Shown in pieces: positions 24,646 to 33,498 of a stretch of 64,000 nt of DNA (the stretch's first letter is position 1; each line of letters begins with the position of its first letter). Source of the DNA: VAZQ01 sp046733355 (lineage in GTDB: Bacteria; Pseudomonadota; Alphaproteobacteria; Rhizobiales; Xanthobacteraceae); assembly GCA_046733355.1 (NCBI GenBank), contig JBKPOZ010000017.1:1-64000 (forward strand). The letters are read 5' to 3'. The notes below the pieces were generated by a model. That model had not been told where the DNA came from and did not search any database. It was given only the letters and a program-made list of their open reading frames with translations. A program made the position numbers and the translations under genes.

Positions 24646-24827
24646 GAAATGCTCCGCGAAATGTATGGGGCGATTGCCTTCCGAGCAGGCATTATCCGGA
24701 GAGCGGCCGTACCGCAACTTCATTGCGGATAAGGAATGGGCATCTGCCTGGCGCTATCAGACCCGCGGATGATCAATGCCGGCGCGGCGCGCTTCACGCT
24801 GCGCGAGATGCCGCAGGACGGTTTCGC

Positions 24828-25479
24828 TCACTCCGTCAGCACATGCTCGAGCGCCTGGTCGGCGCGCACTACGTAACCGTTCCCGAGACTCTCAACCTGC
24901 TGCAGATAGGCGAGGCGTTGGCGCTCAGTCTCCTCGAACGAGACCTCCTGTTTGCGTGCTTGCAGTACCTCGGCGGGCGCATCGTCTCTCAAAAAGCTGT
25001 GAGAAAGGACCAGGGTAGCCGTCGATCGGCAAGCGCGCCGACCAGCGCGCGGCAGGCTTCACCCTGCGTGTTGACGGTGGGGATTACCCATTCGCCGTGA
25101 GTTACCGAGGCCAGCACATCGATGAGCCCCGCAGCCGCCTGCTCACGCTGCCTGTCAAGCAAAGGCGTGTAGCTGAAAATGAACTTGTTTTGCCATGCCC
25201 GGCCTGCCGCGAGAATGCCCGGGAGGGGCAGGTCGGAGCAGGTGTGAAAGGCAGCAGGGCAAGCAGCGTCTGTCCTTCCCACACGGCCGCAAAGGCGATG
25301 TTCCGGTCATCGACCGCATCGAGCAGCGACTGCGCATAGTGCGGCGAGAAATAAACGTTGTGTTCGGCGCATCGGGTGCACAGGTCATTCCACGCAGGCA
25401 GCAGCGCAGGAAGGTCAGTGCGTGTACGCACTTCCCCTCGCAGCGGCGAATGTCGGTATGCAACCTGCAACATGAACAC
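24828..25479 (-). pseudogene. Frameshifted GNAT (CelD/BcsL-like) acetyltransferase remnant
   Basis: Three consecutive minus-strand frames read as one protein. The first, from 25479, gives WNDLCTRCAEHNVYFSPHYAQ and VWEGQTLLALLPFT. The second resumes near 25231 with LPLPGILAAGRAWQNKF and YTPLLDRQREQAA. The third, after a run of five T at 24991-24995, gives APAEVLQARKQEVSFEE and ends at the stop 24828-24830. The order matches the N-terminal half of CelD/BcsL-type GNAT proteins found in Hyphomicrobiales. At least two frame changes and a short C-terminus mean it is not functional as written. Real decay and assembly error cannot be told apart here. Confidence 0.6.
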
Positions 25480-25795
25480 TGCGCCTTTGCAACTTCAGCT
25501 ATACGAGGAGGCCGGCGTGCGGGCGCGAAATCTGGTGCTCGACGGCTTCAACCTGCTTTCGGCGCCCCGCCACATGCGCCGCGGCGAGCTTCCCGGCTGG
25601 ATCGCGGACGTTGCCGATTATCTGGCGCAGCCCTTGCGCTGGGCCATGGGGCGTGAGCGCTCCGACACATTCGTGCGCGACAACCCTCGCCCCGCGCTCT
25701 GGGAATGCGCGCTGTTGTGCAAGAGCCTGAGCCAGAAGCTGACCCGACCGCGCCGGGAAGCGGGTGCGAGGCGGCGCAGCGAACAGGCCGCCTGA
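25472..25795 (+). CDS. Small hypothetical protein
   Basis: A 107-residue protein from the ATG at 25472 (MNTAPLQLQLYEEAGVRARN). It is hydrophilic, mixed charge, with a basic tail (LTRPRREAGARRRS). No signal peptide or membrane segment is seen, and I do not recognise the family. Its start overlaps the start of the broken GNAT gene on the other strand by eight bases, so the two may have shared a divergent promoter. Confidence 0.55.
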   Translation: MNTAPLQLQLYEEAGVRARNLVLDGFNLLSAPRHMRRGELPGWIADVADYLAQPLRWAMGRERSDTFVRDNPRPALWECALLCKSLSQKLTRPRREAGARRRSEQAA

Positions 25796-25818
25796 TCGGA
25801 CCTGGCGCTTGAGGCGTT

Positions 25819-27146
25819 CTACTCCGCCGGTGGAAGTCCGGGAACGGACATACCGAAAGTCTGCAATATCAGCAGCAGATTGAGTGCCAGCACGATCGTG
25901 GTGCCGGCGATCGCAACGATATTGACCATCGTGCTGTTGGCGAACTCGCCCATGATGTCGCGACGCCGTGTGAAAATAGCGAGCGCGACCATGGGGAGCG
26001 GCAGCGCAATGCTGAGCACGACCTGGCTGATGACGAGTGCCCTGGTTGCATTCACGCCCAGTCCCACAACCACGAAGGCGGGCACCATGGTCACCAGCCG
26101 CCGGATCCAGATGGGAATGCGGAAGCCGACGAATCCCTGCATGATCAATTGTCCCGCCATGGTGCCGACCGTGGAACTCGATACGCCCGAAGCGAGCAAT
26201 GAGACGAGGAACACGCCGGCCGCGGCGATCCCCAAGAGCGGCGTGAGCGTGTGATAGGCGGTTTCGATCTCCGCTACGTCACTGTGCCCCGCGTGAAAAG
26301 CGCTCGCGGCCATCATCACCATTGCCATGTTGATCATTCCCGCAATGGCAAGCGCGATCACCACCTCGGTGTTCGAGATGTGCAGGATCTTGCGCCTGTC
26401 CCTCGCGTCGCGCGCCGGGATGCGCGCCTGCGTGAGCCCGGAATGCAGGTAGACCGCATGCGGCATGACGGTCGCGCCGATGATGCCGACGGCCAGCAAC
26501 AATGCCCCGCCGTCCGGCAGCTGCGGCAAGATCGTGTGCCGCGCCGCGGCGGCCCAGTCTACCGGCGCAATGAACATCTGGATCAGATAACAGAGCGCAA
26601 TCACGGCCACGAAATTGCCGATGATCAGCTCGACCGGCCGGAAGCCGAAGCGCTCAAACAGCAGAATGCCGCAGACGATGACGCCGGTGATGAGCATGCC
26701 GTAGAGCAGCGGCAGCCCGAAGAGGAGCGAGAGCCCGATCGCGCCGCCGAGAAACTCGGCGAGGTCGGTCGCCATGCGGCGATCTCGCTGATCACCCACA
26801 TGCTCCACACCACCGGCCCGCGAAACTGCTCGCGACACATCTCGGCGAGATTGCGACCGGTGACGATGCCGAGCTTGGCCGAGAGCGCCTGGAACAGCAT
26901 GGCGATGAGATTCGCGACCAACACCACCCATAGCAGCGTGTAGCCGTATCTCGCGCCAGCCTGGATGTTGGTGGCAAAGTTGCCCGGGTCCATGTAGGCG
27001 ATGGAAGCGACGACGGCGGGGCCGACGAACGCCAGATAAGCGCGCAGCCCGCCCCGGCGACCGGCGAGCACATCGCTCGCTGTCGCGACGGCGCGTTGCG
27101 ACAGCGATCCCATGCGCGCGTCGCGGGGGGCCCACTCTCGTTCCAT
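25819..27146 (-). pseudogene. mntH: Nramp divalent metal transporter, frameshifted
   Basis: An Mn2+/H+ symporter of the Nramp family split by one frameshift. The first frame, from 27146, carries FVGPAVVASIAYMDPGNF, with the metal-binding DPGN of helix 1, and runs to VVWSMWVISEIAA. The second continues exactly where the family does, MATDLAEFLGGAIGLSLLFG, through the helix-6 motif VMPHAVYLHSGL to the stop at 25819. One base is missing near 26776: GCCGCATGGCG where GCC-GCn-ATG-GCG is expected. Everything else is intact, so the lesion is either very recent or a sequencing/assembly error. Repairing it gives a transporter of normal length (about 440 residues, eleven hydrophobic segments). Confidence 0.88.
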
Positions 27147-27236
27147 CAGCTCGCTCGCCCGCGGAATGTCAGAATTGATAGCCGCGCACAGCTAGACAAA
27201 ATGTGCGGCTGCAAGGGATGGCCGGAATACCTGCAG

Positions 27237-27461
27237 TTAGCTGCGCGCGACCGCACGCCGCGTCGGTTGGGGCACCACATGTCCGAGATCGCGCGCTGCT
27301 TCGATCCAGGCCACTATAGCGTCCTGGATGTTGGCGATAGCCTCTTCAGGCGTTGCCCCATCGCTCATGCAGCCTGGCAGATCGGGTGCCGTTGCCAAGA
27401 ACCCTCCACCCTCCTTAACTGGCAGGGGCTCGACCATAATCGGATATTCAAGTCTGCTCAC
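27237..27461 (-). CDS. hicB: HicB-family antitoxin
   Basis: A 74-residue HicB antitoxin: YPIMVEPLPVKEGGGFLATA and PDLPGCMSDGATPEEAIANI form the partial RNase-H-like fold, ending in a short helix. There is no C-terminal DNA-binding domain, so autorepression would depend on the complex or be absent. The start is GTG at 27461 and overlaps the stop of the repaired hicA frame by four bases (GTGA), the normal toxin-first arrangement. HicB sequesters the HicA mRNA interferase. Confidence 0.9.
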   Translation of the reverse strand: MSRLEYPIMVEPLPVKEGGGFLATAPDLPGCMSDGATPEEAIANIQDAIVAWIEAARDLGHVVPQPTRRAVARS

Positions 27462-27699
27462 TGCTGCTTTCTCAACGCATCGATAAAGGCAACGGGTCTT
27501 CGAATATATACGGGTTTAATCGGACGTTTATAGGGGATGGCAGCTTCTCAATCATTTGTGGATGCGCCACTTTATAATGGGAGCCGCCGCCGCGCGCTGG
27601 CTCGCATACTATCCCGTATTCTCTGCAGAGCGCCTCAATGTCACGGATGGTCCAATCACCCATCGGATTGTGGCGCATCCGATCGAGCCGATCGCTCAT
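27458..27699 (-). pseudogene. hicA: HicA-family mRNA interferase toxin with a one-base frameshift
   Basis: The N-terminal frame from 27699 gives WTIRDIEALCREYGIVC and GGGSHYKVAHPQMIEKL, the HicA double-stranded-RNA-binding-like fold with the catalytic His in GSHYKV. Near 27539-27540 the family continues only in another frame, IPYKRPIKPVYIRRPVAFI, ending at the TGA 27458-27460 that overlaps the hicB GTG. As written the protein ends in an unrelated tail at 27472. A missing base in CTGCC-ATCCCC explains it. The toxin may thus be inactive, or the base may have been lost in sequencing. Start options are 27699 and 27678. Confidence 0.85.
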
Positions 27700-27769
27700 G
27701 CGGCCCTCTCGATCTCTGGCCAGGACTTCGGGATGGGCTTACGAACCGAAGGAGAACACCCAAGACGGG

Positions 27770-29869
27770 TCACATCATCCCGAGCAGGCGCGGCAGGAAC
27801 AGCGTGAGCTCCGGCCAATAGGTCACGATGACGAGGAAGAACAGCATCGTCACGAGCCAGGGCAAGACCGCGACGGCCAACTCGACGATGCGCATCCGGG
27901 CGATCATCGAGGCGACATAGAGATTGAGGCCGACGGGCGGATGGCACAGGCCGACCTCCATGTTGACGTCGATCACGATGCCGAAATGCACGAGATCGAT
28001 GCCCAGCCGCTTCGCTGCCGGCGCGAGGATCGGGGCCATGATCAGGATGATCGAATTCGGCTCCATGAAATTGCCGGCCACGAGCAGGAGCACGTTAACG
28101 AGCAGCAGGAAGCCGAACCAGCCGAGGTTCTGCGCCAGAATCCAGTCGGCGAGCGCCGAGGGGATGTTCTCGTTGGTCAGCACGAACGAGAACAGCACCG
28201 CATTGGTGATGATGTAGAGCAGCATTGCACTGGTATTTGCGGCGCGCAGCAGCACGCGCGGCACATCGCGCAGCGTGATTGCCTTGTAGACGAAGACCGA
28301 GATGAAGAATGAATACACGGCGGCCATCGCCGCGGCCTCTGTCGCGGTGAAGATGCCGCTGTAGATGCCGCCGATGATGATGACGACGAGGAGCAGTCCC
28401 CACACGCTCTCGCGGAAGCTATGCCAGGTGGCGGCCCAACTCGCCTTTTCCAGGAACGGATAGTTTCGTCGTTTGGCGATGTACCACGTGACGATGCACA
28501 GCATGGCTGTGAGCAGGGAGCCCGGCAGAAGACCGGCCACGAAGAGCGCGCCGATCGAGGTATTGGTCGTCACCGCATAAACGATCTTCGGAATGGAGGG
28601 CAGCATCAATATGCCGAGCGAGCCGGCAACGGTGATGATGCCCGCGCCGAAGCGCATCGGATAGCCGTGGCGGACCATCTCGGGCAGCACGATCGCGCCG
28701 ATTGCCGCAACAGTGGCGACACTGGATCCGCATACGAGCGCGAACATCGCGCAGGCGATGATGCCGGCAAGTCCCAGCCCGCCCCGCCAGTGGCCGATCA
28801 ACGATACGGCGAAATTGATCATCCGCCGGGCGACCCCGCCATGGCTGAGGAAATTGCCCGCCAGGATAAAGAACGGAATGGCCATGATCTCGAAGCTTTC
28901 GAGCCCGGTGAAGAGCTTCATCGAGACCGACTCGATGGGCACTCCGGTGAGCACGTAAAGAAAGCTCAGCACGGTGAGCCCGAGCGAAATGGATACGGGG
29001 GTGCCGGTGAGCATGAATGCGATCAGCAGCATGAAGAGCAGGAGCGCGCGCAGCGACTGCGGCAGCACCACCACGCCGCCTTTGTGCGCGAGGCAAAGCA
29101 GCAGGATCAGTATCGGCGCGAGGAGCAGCGTAAGCGCCAGCGGGGTAGACCAGCGGCGCGGTACGGTGCCGTGCGGGCTGACCGAGGGAAGCACGGGATC
29201 GACCGTCTCGGTGCCTTCCACATGGGCTTCGCTGTGATGCGGCAGGTCGCCGGTCCAGTAGTAGGACCAGGCGACCTGCAGAAAGCGAAAACACATCAGC
29301 GCGGAGCCGACCGGAATCGCCAAATAGATGGCCCACATCGGCCATTCGAGGTCGTAGGACTGCTGGCCGGTCGCGTACATCTGCGCGACGAAGCTGGTGC
29401 CGAAGGCGGCGATCACGCCCGTGAAGAATGCGCCGCAGGCGATGGCAAACAGGATCACCCACTTGCGCTTGTCGGGGGGCAGCAGATTGACGATGACGTC
29501 CACGCCCACATGGATGCCGGTGCGCACGCCGTAGGCGGCGCCGAATTTGGCCATCCAAATGAACATGAAGATGCAGAGCTCCTGCGCCCAGGAAACGTCG
29601 AGCTCGGAAAAGAAGGTGTAGATTTCGCGGAGCACGATCGGGACGAGAGGGATGCCGTGCGCCTCCGCCCATTTGGCGCCATTGATGGAGAGGCCGGTGC
29701 CATAGCGGTGCACGACGGCAAAGAAGATGAGCGCGGTCGCCGCGCCAATCAGTATCGCGATCAGCCACTCCTCAAGATGATCGAGCACACGCAGAAAACC
29801 GCGTCCCGCGCGATAGTGCGCAGGTACTCGTTCGAGATTTGTCGCCGAACCGGCGGGAATGTGTGCCAC
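27770..29869 (-). CDS. TRAP transporter fused permease (DctQ-DctM)
   Basis: A 699-residue fusion of the small (DctQ, about residues 20-240, four hydrophobic segments) and large (DctM, about 265-699, twelve or more) membrane subunits of a TRAP importer. The DctQ part has WAQELCIFMFIWMAKFGAAY. The DctM part has IPFFILAGNFLSHGG, the GSSVATVAAIGAIVLPEM loop and ATEAAAMAAVYSF, all classic. The charged, Pro-rich linker at 240-262 joins them. TRAP systems import organic acids using a Na+ or H+ gradient and a periplasmic DctP. The DctP gene lies upstream in the same operon, separated by a palindromic repeat. Confidence 0.95.
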   Translation of the reverse strand: MAHIPAGSATNLERVPAHYRAGRGFLRVLDHLEEWLIAILIGAATALIFFAVVHRYGTGLSINGAKWAEAHGIPLVPIVLREIYTFFSELDVSWAQELCIFMFIWMAKFGAAYGVRTGIHVGVDVIVNLLPPDKRKWVILFAIACGAFFTGVIAAFGTSFVAQMYATGQQSYDLEWPMWAIYLAIPVGSALMCFRFLQVAWSYYWTGDLPHHSEAHVEGTETVDPVLPSVSPHGTVPRRWSTPLALTLLLAPILILLLCLAHKGGVVVLPQSLRALLLFMLLIAFMLTGTPVSISLGLTVLSFLYVLTGVPIESVSMKLFTGLESFEIMAIPFFILAGNFLSHGGVARRMINFAVSLIGHWRGGLGLAGIIACAMFALVCGSSVATVAAIGAIVLPEMVRHGYPMRFGAGIITVAGSLGILMLPSIPKIVYAVTTNTSIGALFVAGLLPGSLLTAMLCIVTWYIAKRRNYPFLEKASWAATWHSFRESVWGLLLVVIIIGGIYSGIFTATEAAAMAAVYSFFISVFVYKAITLRDVPRVLLRAANTSAMLLYIITNAVLFSFVLTNENIPSALADWILAQNLGWFGFLLLVNVLLLVAGNFMEPNSIILIMAPILAPAAKRLGIDLVHFGIVIDVNMEVGLCHPPVGLNLYVASMIARMRIVELAVAVLPWLVTMLFFLVIVTYWPELTLFLPRLLGMM

Positions 29870-29888
29870 AGGGCCCCCAGCTAGACCC

Positions 29889-30016
29889 GTAGGGTGGGCA
29901 AAGGCGCGCTCTTACGCGCCGTGCCCACCGTTAGCTGCCAACCGCGTGGGCACGGCGCGCGCATCAAGCTGTACAGGGCGTAGAAAGCTTTTTTCGCGCG
30001 CCTTTGCCCACCCTAC
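29889..30016. repeat. Palindromic intergenic repeat, family D, copy 2
   Basis: A 128-base element beginning gtagggtgggcaaaggcgcg and ending cgcgcctttgcccaccctac, with an internal cgccgtgcccac/gtgggcacggcg pair. It lies between the TRAP binding-protein and permease genes and may modulate their relative expression. Confidence 0.88.
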
Positions 30017-30043
30017 GAAGCGTTCCACGATGAACCCTGGCCG

Positions 30044-31048
30044 TCAGTGCATCTTGACGTTGAGCTCCTTCGCAAGCAGGTCGAGCACCTCGCCACCGAC
30101 GCGGCTCTTGGCCCACTTGTAGGTCGGCTGCATGGCGTTCTGCCACGCGAGCTTCTGCGCATCGGTGAGATAATGCAATGTGGTCTTGCCCGATTTCTTG
30201 ATTTCCGCGAGATCGTCCTCGTTCTCCTTCTGGGCGATCGAATTCGTGTAATCGGTCGCTTCGTCCATGGCCTTCTGCAGCTGGCCGCGCAGATCAGCCG
30301 GCAGGCCATTCCAGAATTTTGCGTTGACGATCACCGCATATTGCAGGTGCGCATGATCCGACACCGTAATGTCCTTCTGCACCTCATAGAACTTTTGCGT
30401 GAAATAATTGGACGGCGTGTTCTCGCATCCGTCGACAACGCCGGTCTGCAATGCCTGATACACTTCGGAAAACGCCATGATCTGCGGGATCGAGCCAAGA
30501 TCACGGAAGTAGCGGTCCGCGATCTTCGATCCGGAAATGCGAATCTTCAAACCCTGAAAATCCGTGGGATTGATCAACGGCTTGTTGGCCGAAGTCATGT
30601 GGAAGCCATTATCCCAATAGGCGAGGCCGAGAATGCCCTTTGCCTCCAGTTTCTTGAACAGCCACTGGCCGACCGGCCCCTTCATGGCGCTGCTGTAGGT
30701 CGCGTCGTCCCTGAACAGCCAAGGCAGGTCGAGCGCCTCGAACTCCTTGGCGCCGAGGGGCGCGAACTTGGCCGTGGACGGCGCCAGCATCTGCACCGAG
30801 CCCAGTTGCAGCGCCTCGATCTCCTCCTTGTCCTTGTAGAGCGTGGAGTTCGGATAGACCTCCACGCTCACTTTGCCGTTTGTGTACTTCTCGGCGAGCT
30901 CCTTGAATTTCAGCGCGCCTTTTCCCTTCGGGGTATCGCTGGCCACGACGTGGCTGAACTTGATGACGATCTGCGACTGGGCCATGGCAGGTGCCGAAAC
31001 CATCGCCGCCGCACTCGCGAAAAGCGCCAGGACGATCAACTTGCGCAT
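30044..31048 (-). CDS. dctP: TRAP transporter substrate-binding protein DctP
   Basis: A 334-residue periplasmic protein with a Sec signal peptide (MRKLIVLALFASAAAMVSAPAMA, cleavage after AMA, given here by its ends) and the DctP fold. The conserved carboxylate-binding Arg is in LKIRISGSKIA, and the downstream MAFSEVYQALQTGVVDGCEN is the family signature. GGAGG lies seven bases before the ATG. It delivers an organic acid to the fused permease encoded next. The C4-dicarboxylate-like group is suggested by similarity, but the ligand is not determined. Confidence 0.94.
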   Translation of the reverse strand: MRKLIVLALFASAAAMVSAPAMAQSQIVIKFSHVVASDTPKGKGALKFKELAEKYTNGKVSVEVYPNSTLYKDKEEIEALQLGSVQMLAPSTAKFAPLGAKEFEALDLPWLFRDDATYSSAMKGPVGQWLFKKLEAKGILGLAYWDNGFHMTSANKPLINPTDFQGLKIRISGSKIADRYFRDLGSIPQIMAFSEVYQALQTGVVDGCENTPSNYFTQKFYEVQKDITVSDHAHLQYAVIVNAKFWNGLPADLRGQLQKAMDEATDYTNSIAQKENEDDLAEIKKSGKTTLHYLTDAQKLAWQNAMQPTYKWAKSRVGGEVLDLLAKELNVKMH

Positions 31049-31424
31049 TTGTTTTCCTCCGCGTGTCCTCCCCCGGGGAAGCTAGTGTTTGTAGCTCAAT
31101 ACCAGCGATAAACCCATGTTACCATATGCCGCGACCGGAATTTCGCCGCACGCGCCGCGCGCCTTTCCTGCCGCTTGAGATCAACTCGGTCTGCGGCGAT
31201 CAGTTTCGACAATCAGGGTGATGTCCCCGCGCTTCGTTTCAGGAACGGGGAGAAAACCCGGGGGCATCTCCAGCCAGCGTGACCAATCGGCGACACCCGG
31301 CCGAAATCGCAGCTTCGGGCTGGTTGGGCCGCGCGCCAAAAGAAGCATTGATGCTAGGCTAACGCCGTAGCGACGGCCGCGTTCTGGCCGTGTAGTCGTT
31401 CATTCCAGATTGCGGGAATGGTGC
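31049..31424. other. Divergent intergenic region
   Basis: About 375 bases between divergent dctP and the YiiX-type hydrolase gene. It should hold both promoters. I see no clear consensus promoter, riboswitch or long inverted repeat, and no convincing small gene. Confidence 0.4.
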
Positions 31425-33005
31425 ATGCGTTGGATTTTTCCAGCGTTGCTGTGGATCTGCGCGCTCACGTCGGCTGTCGCGGGCCAGGAGCATCGTGCCG
31501 CGGCGCGCTTCGACTGGCGGGCGGCGCTCGACGAAGCGATCGAGGCGCTTTCCGATCCCACCTACATCACCCCGGAGAATTGCGCCTCGAGTATTCGTGG
31601 CTTTCTCGATCCGCTTTATACCTTGCCTGCTGCCGCGTTCGTGCCGCACACGCGCGCCGAGGTGCAGGAGCTGCGCCGCGACGGCGTGCGTCTCCTCGGG
31701 CGCTTCTTCCAGGCGCGCGTGCTGCTCAAGGAACGCTTCAACAGCTTCCCCTCGCCCAGCCGCGCCTGCGTCGATGCGGTGCGCCGGGGCCTGCGCTATT
31801 CGCGTTTCGCGCAGGATTATCTTGCCGACTGGCTCTACCACCACGGCGCGATCAGCGGCAACGGACACACCCTGCGCGGCGGCTATCCGCATACCATGCT
31901 CAACCCGAAATTCGACGCGCTCGAGCTCAGGACCGGAGACATTCTGATCGCGCGGGGTACCGCGGTCGTTTCCTCCATCATTGCGCGGCTGGGCGACGAG
32001 GAAGGGGATTTCTCGCATCTCGCCATCGTCAGCGAGGACGTGCACGGCAAGAAATACGTCGTGGAATCCCTGATCCAGACGGGCACCATCATCACCCCGC
32101 TCGAGAAGTTCCTGTCCGAGACGGAAGGACGCCTGGTGGTGCTACGCTACAAGGACCACGCGCTGGCCGCGCGCCCGGCCCGCGCCATCATTCATCGCGC
32201 CGCGCAGGCGCTCGCGCACGGCGCCGCCATTCCCTACGACTACGCGGTCGACAGCAGCGAACGCTATTACATCTATTGTGCCGAGCTCATGGAATATGCG
32301 TTCGAGCTCGCCTCCGACGGCCGCGTGCGCGTGCCGCGCCACCGCACCTCGCTGCGTCACCTGCAGCGCACGCCATTCCTGCATGAGGTCGGCATCTATG
32401 TATCGGATGTCACCACGCCGCAGGATACCGAGCTCGAGCCGCGCTTCGACATCGTTGCGGAATACGTCAACATCCCGAAACTGCGCAGCGTGCGGCTGCA
32501 GAATGCAGCAGTTACCGCCATGCTCGGCTGGTTCGTGCACGGCTATGATTTCGTTCCCGACGCGCAATCGGCGACGATCGTGCGTGTGCTCGTCACCGCG
32601 ATTCGCCTGGGGCTTCTCGGCAATATGTTCACCCAACGCCATGTGCCCGAAAACGCCGTGCTCGCATGGTACAGGGCGCGCACGGTGGTCAATCTGCTCA
32701 ATCAGGTCGCAACCCAGATCGACGCGCAATACAACCGCAGATACGGCTATTCGCCGACATTCCGCGAGCTGCTGGTCGGGCTCGAGCGCTTTCGTCACGA
32801 CGACTGCATCGCGCTGCGCACGCCCGTGGCGCTACGCCGGCATCCGGTGACCCTGCACCAGCATCTCAATGTGCCAAGCCGGCTATGCCCCCTGCATCTT
32901 CCGATCGGCCGCGATGCGGACGGCGAAACCTCGCCGGGGGACGACCAGATCTCGTCCGCCTATCAAGGCGAGAGCAAAAGTAAGCTCACGTATCTGGCGC
33001 AATAA
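31425..33005 (+). CDS. YiiX/YebB-like (permuted NlpC/P60) cysteine hydrolase, exported
   Basis: A 526-residue protein with a signal peptide (MRWIFPALLWICALTSAVAG). A papain-like domain of the YiiX/orthopox-G6R type spans about residues 165-300: LELRTGDILIARG, then His198 in DFSHLAIVSED, Glu214 in YVVES, and Cys285 in YIYCAELMEYAF. The circular permutation places His before Cys. Members cleave or form amide/thioester bonds in peptidoglycan or lipids; the target here is unknown. The N-terminal 150 residues and the 230-residue C-terminal part show no motif I recognise. The ATG at 31425 is chosen over a TTG at 31410 because it begins the signal peptide. Confidence 0.75.
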   Translation: MRWIFPALLWICALTSAVAGQEHRAAARFDWRAALDEAIEALSDPTYITPENCASSIRGFLDPLYTLPAAAFVPHTRAEVQELRRDGVRLLGRFFQARVLLKERFNSFPSPSRACVDAVRRGLRYSRFAQDYLADWLYHHGAISGNGHTLRGGYPHTMLNPKFDALELRTGDILIARGTAVVSSIIARLGDEEGDFSHLAIVSEDVHGKKYVVESLIQTGTIITPLEKFLSETEGRLVVLRYKDHALAARPARAIIHRAAQALAHGAAIPYDYAVDSSERYYIYCAELMEYAFELASDGRVRVPRHRTSLRHLQRTPFLHEVGIYVSDVTTPQDTELEPRFDIVAEYVNIPKLRSVRLQNAAVTAMLGWFVHGYDFVPDAQSATIVRVLVTAIRLGLLGNMFTQRHVPENAVLAWYRARTVVNLLNQVATQIDAQYNRRYGYSPTFRELLVGLERFRHDDCIALRTPVALRRHPVTLHQHLNVPSRLCPLHLPIGRDADGETSPGDDQISSAYQGESKSKLTYLAQ

Positions 33006-33092
33006 TCCGCACCGCTGTCCTGCCCTGCTTTCTTCCGAACAGCGAAAAAAGCGAGTAACCTCGACCGATCGTTGTGATCAGTGAGGTGCCGC

Positions 33093-33386
33093 ATGCCTAC
33101 ATTCATCCTTTCGCTCGGCTGGACCGAGCAAGGCATCCGCTCCGTGAAGGACGCGCCCAATCGCGGCAAGACCGCGCACGAGCTCGCAAAAAAATGCGGG
33201 GTTCAGATCAAACAGCTCTACCTGACCTCGGGAGACTACGACTTCGTGGTGATCGCGGAAGCACCGAGCGGCGACAATGTAGCGAAGTTTGCCATGGCGA
33301 TCGGCGCGCTCGGCTTCGTGCGTACGCGCACCGCCATGGCATGGTCGGAGTCCGAGTACCACAAGCTGGTTTCCGATCTGCCGTAG
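33093..33386 (+). CDS. GYD domain-containing protein
   Basis: A 97-residue GYD protein (ferredoxin-like alpha/beta fold, dimeric in relatives), with the family motif in TSGDYDFVVIAEAP and the N-terminal FILSLGWTEQGIRSVKDAP. GAGG lies six bases before the ATG at 33093, which fixes the start. The function of the family is unknown. It stands alone. Confidence 0.9.
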   Translation: MPTFILSLGWTEQGIRSVKDAPNRGKTAHELAKKCGVQIKQLYLTSGDYDFVVIAEAPSGDNVAKFAMAIGALGFVRTRTAMAWSESEYHKLVSDLP

Positions 33387-33498
33387 CGAAGTGACGACAA
33401 CCAGTCCGCGAATACCCGCTCCCAAGCGTAACCAAAGTGGTGGATGCGCGGATCAAGTCCGCGCATGACACGCGTTTAGCTTCGCCGTTGCGAAGCGA

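Noticed and set aside
27147..27236. Imperfect inverted repeat (gccgcgcaca ... tgtgcggc) upstream of mntH as a metal-regulator box
   Set aside because: The arms need a two-base bulge and do not resemble known MntR/Mur boxes; too weak to call.
28421..29884. 487-codon plus-strand frame opposite the TRAP permease
   Set aside because: Hydrophilic His/Glu/Gln-rich antisense shadow of a membrane-protein gene.
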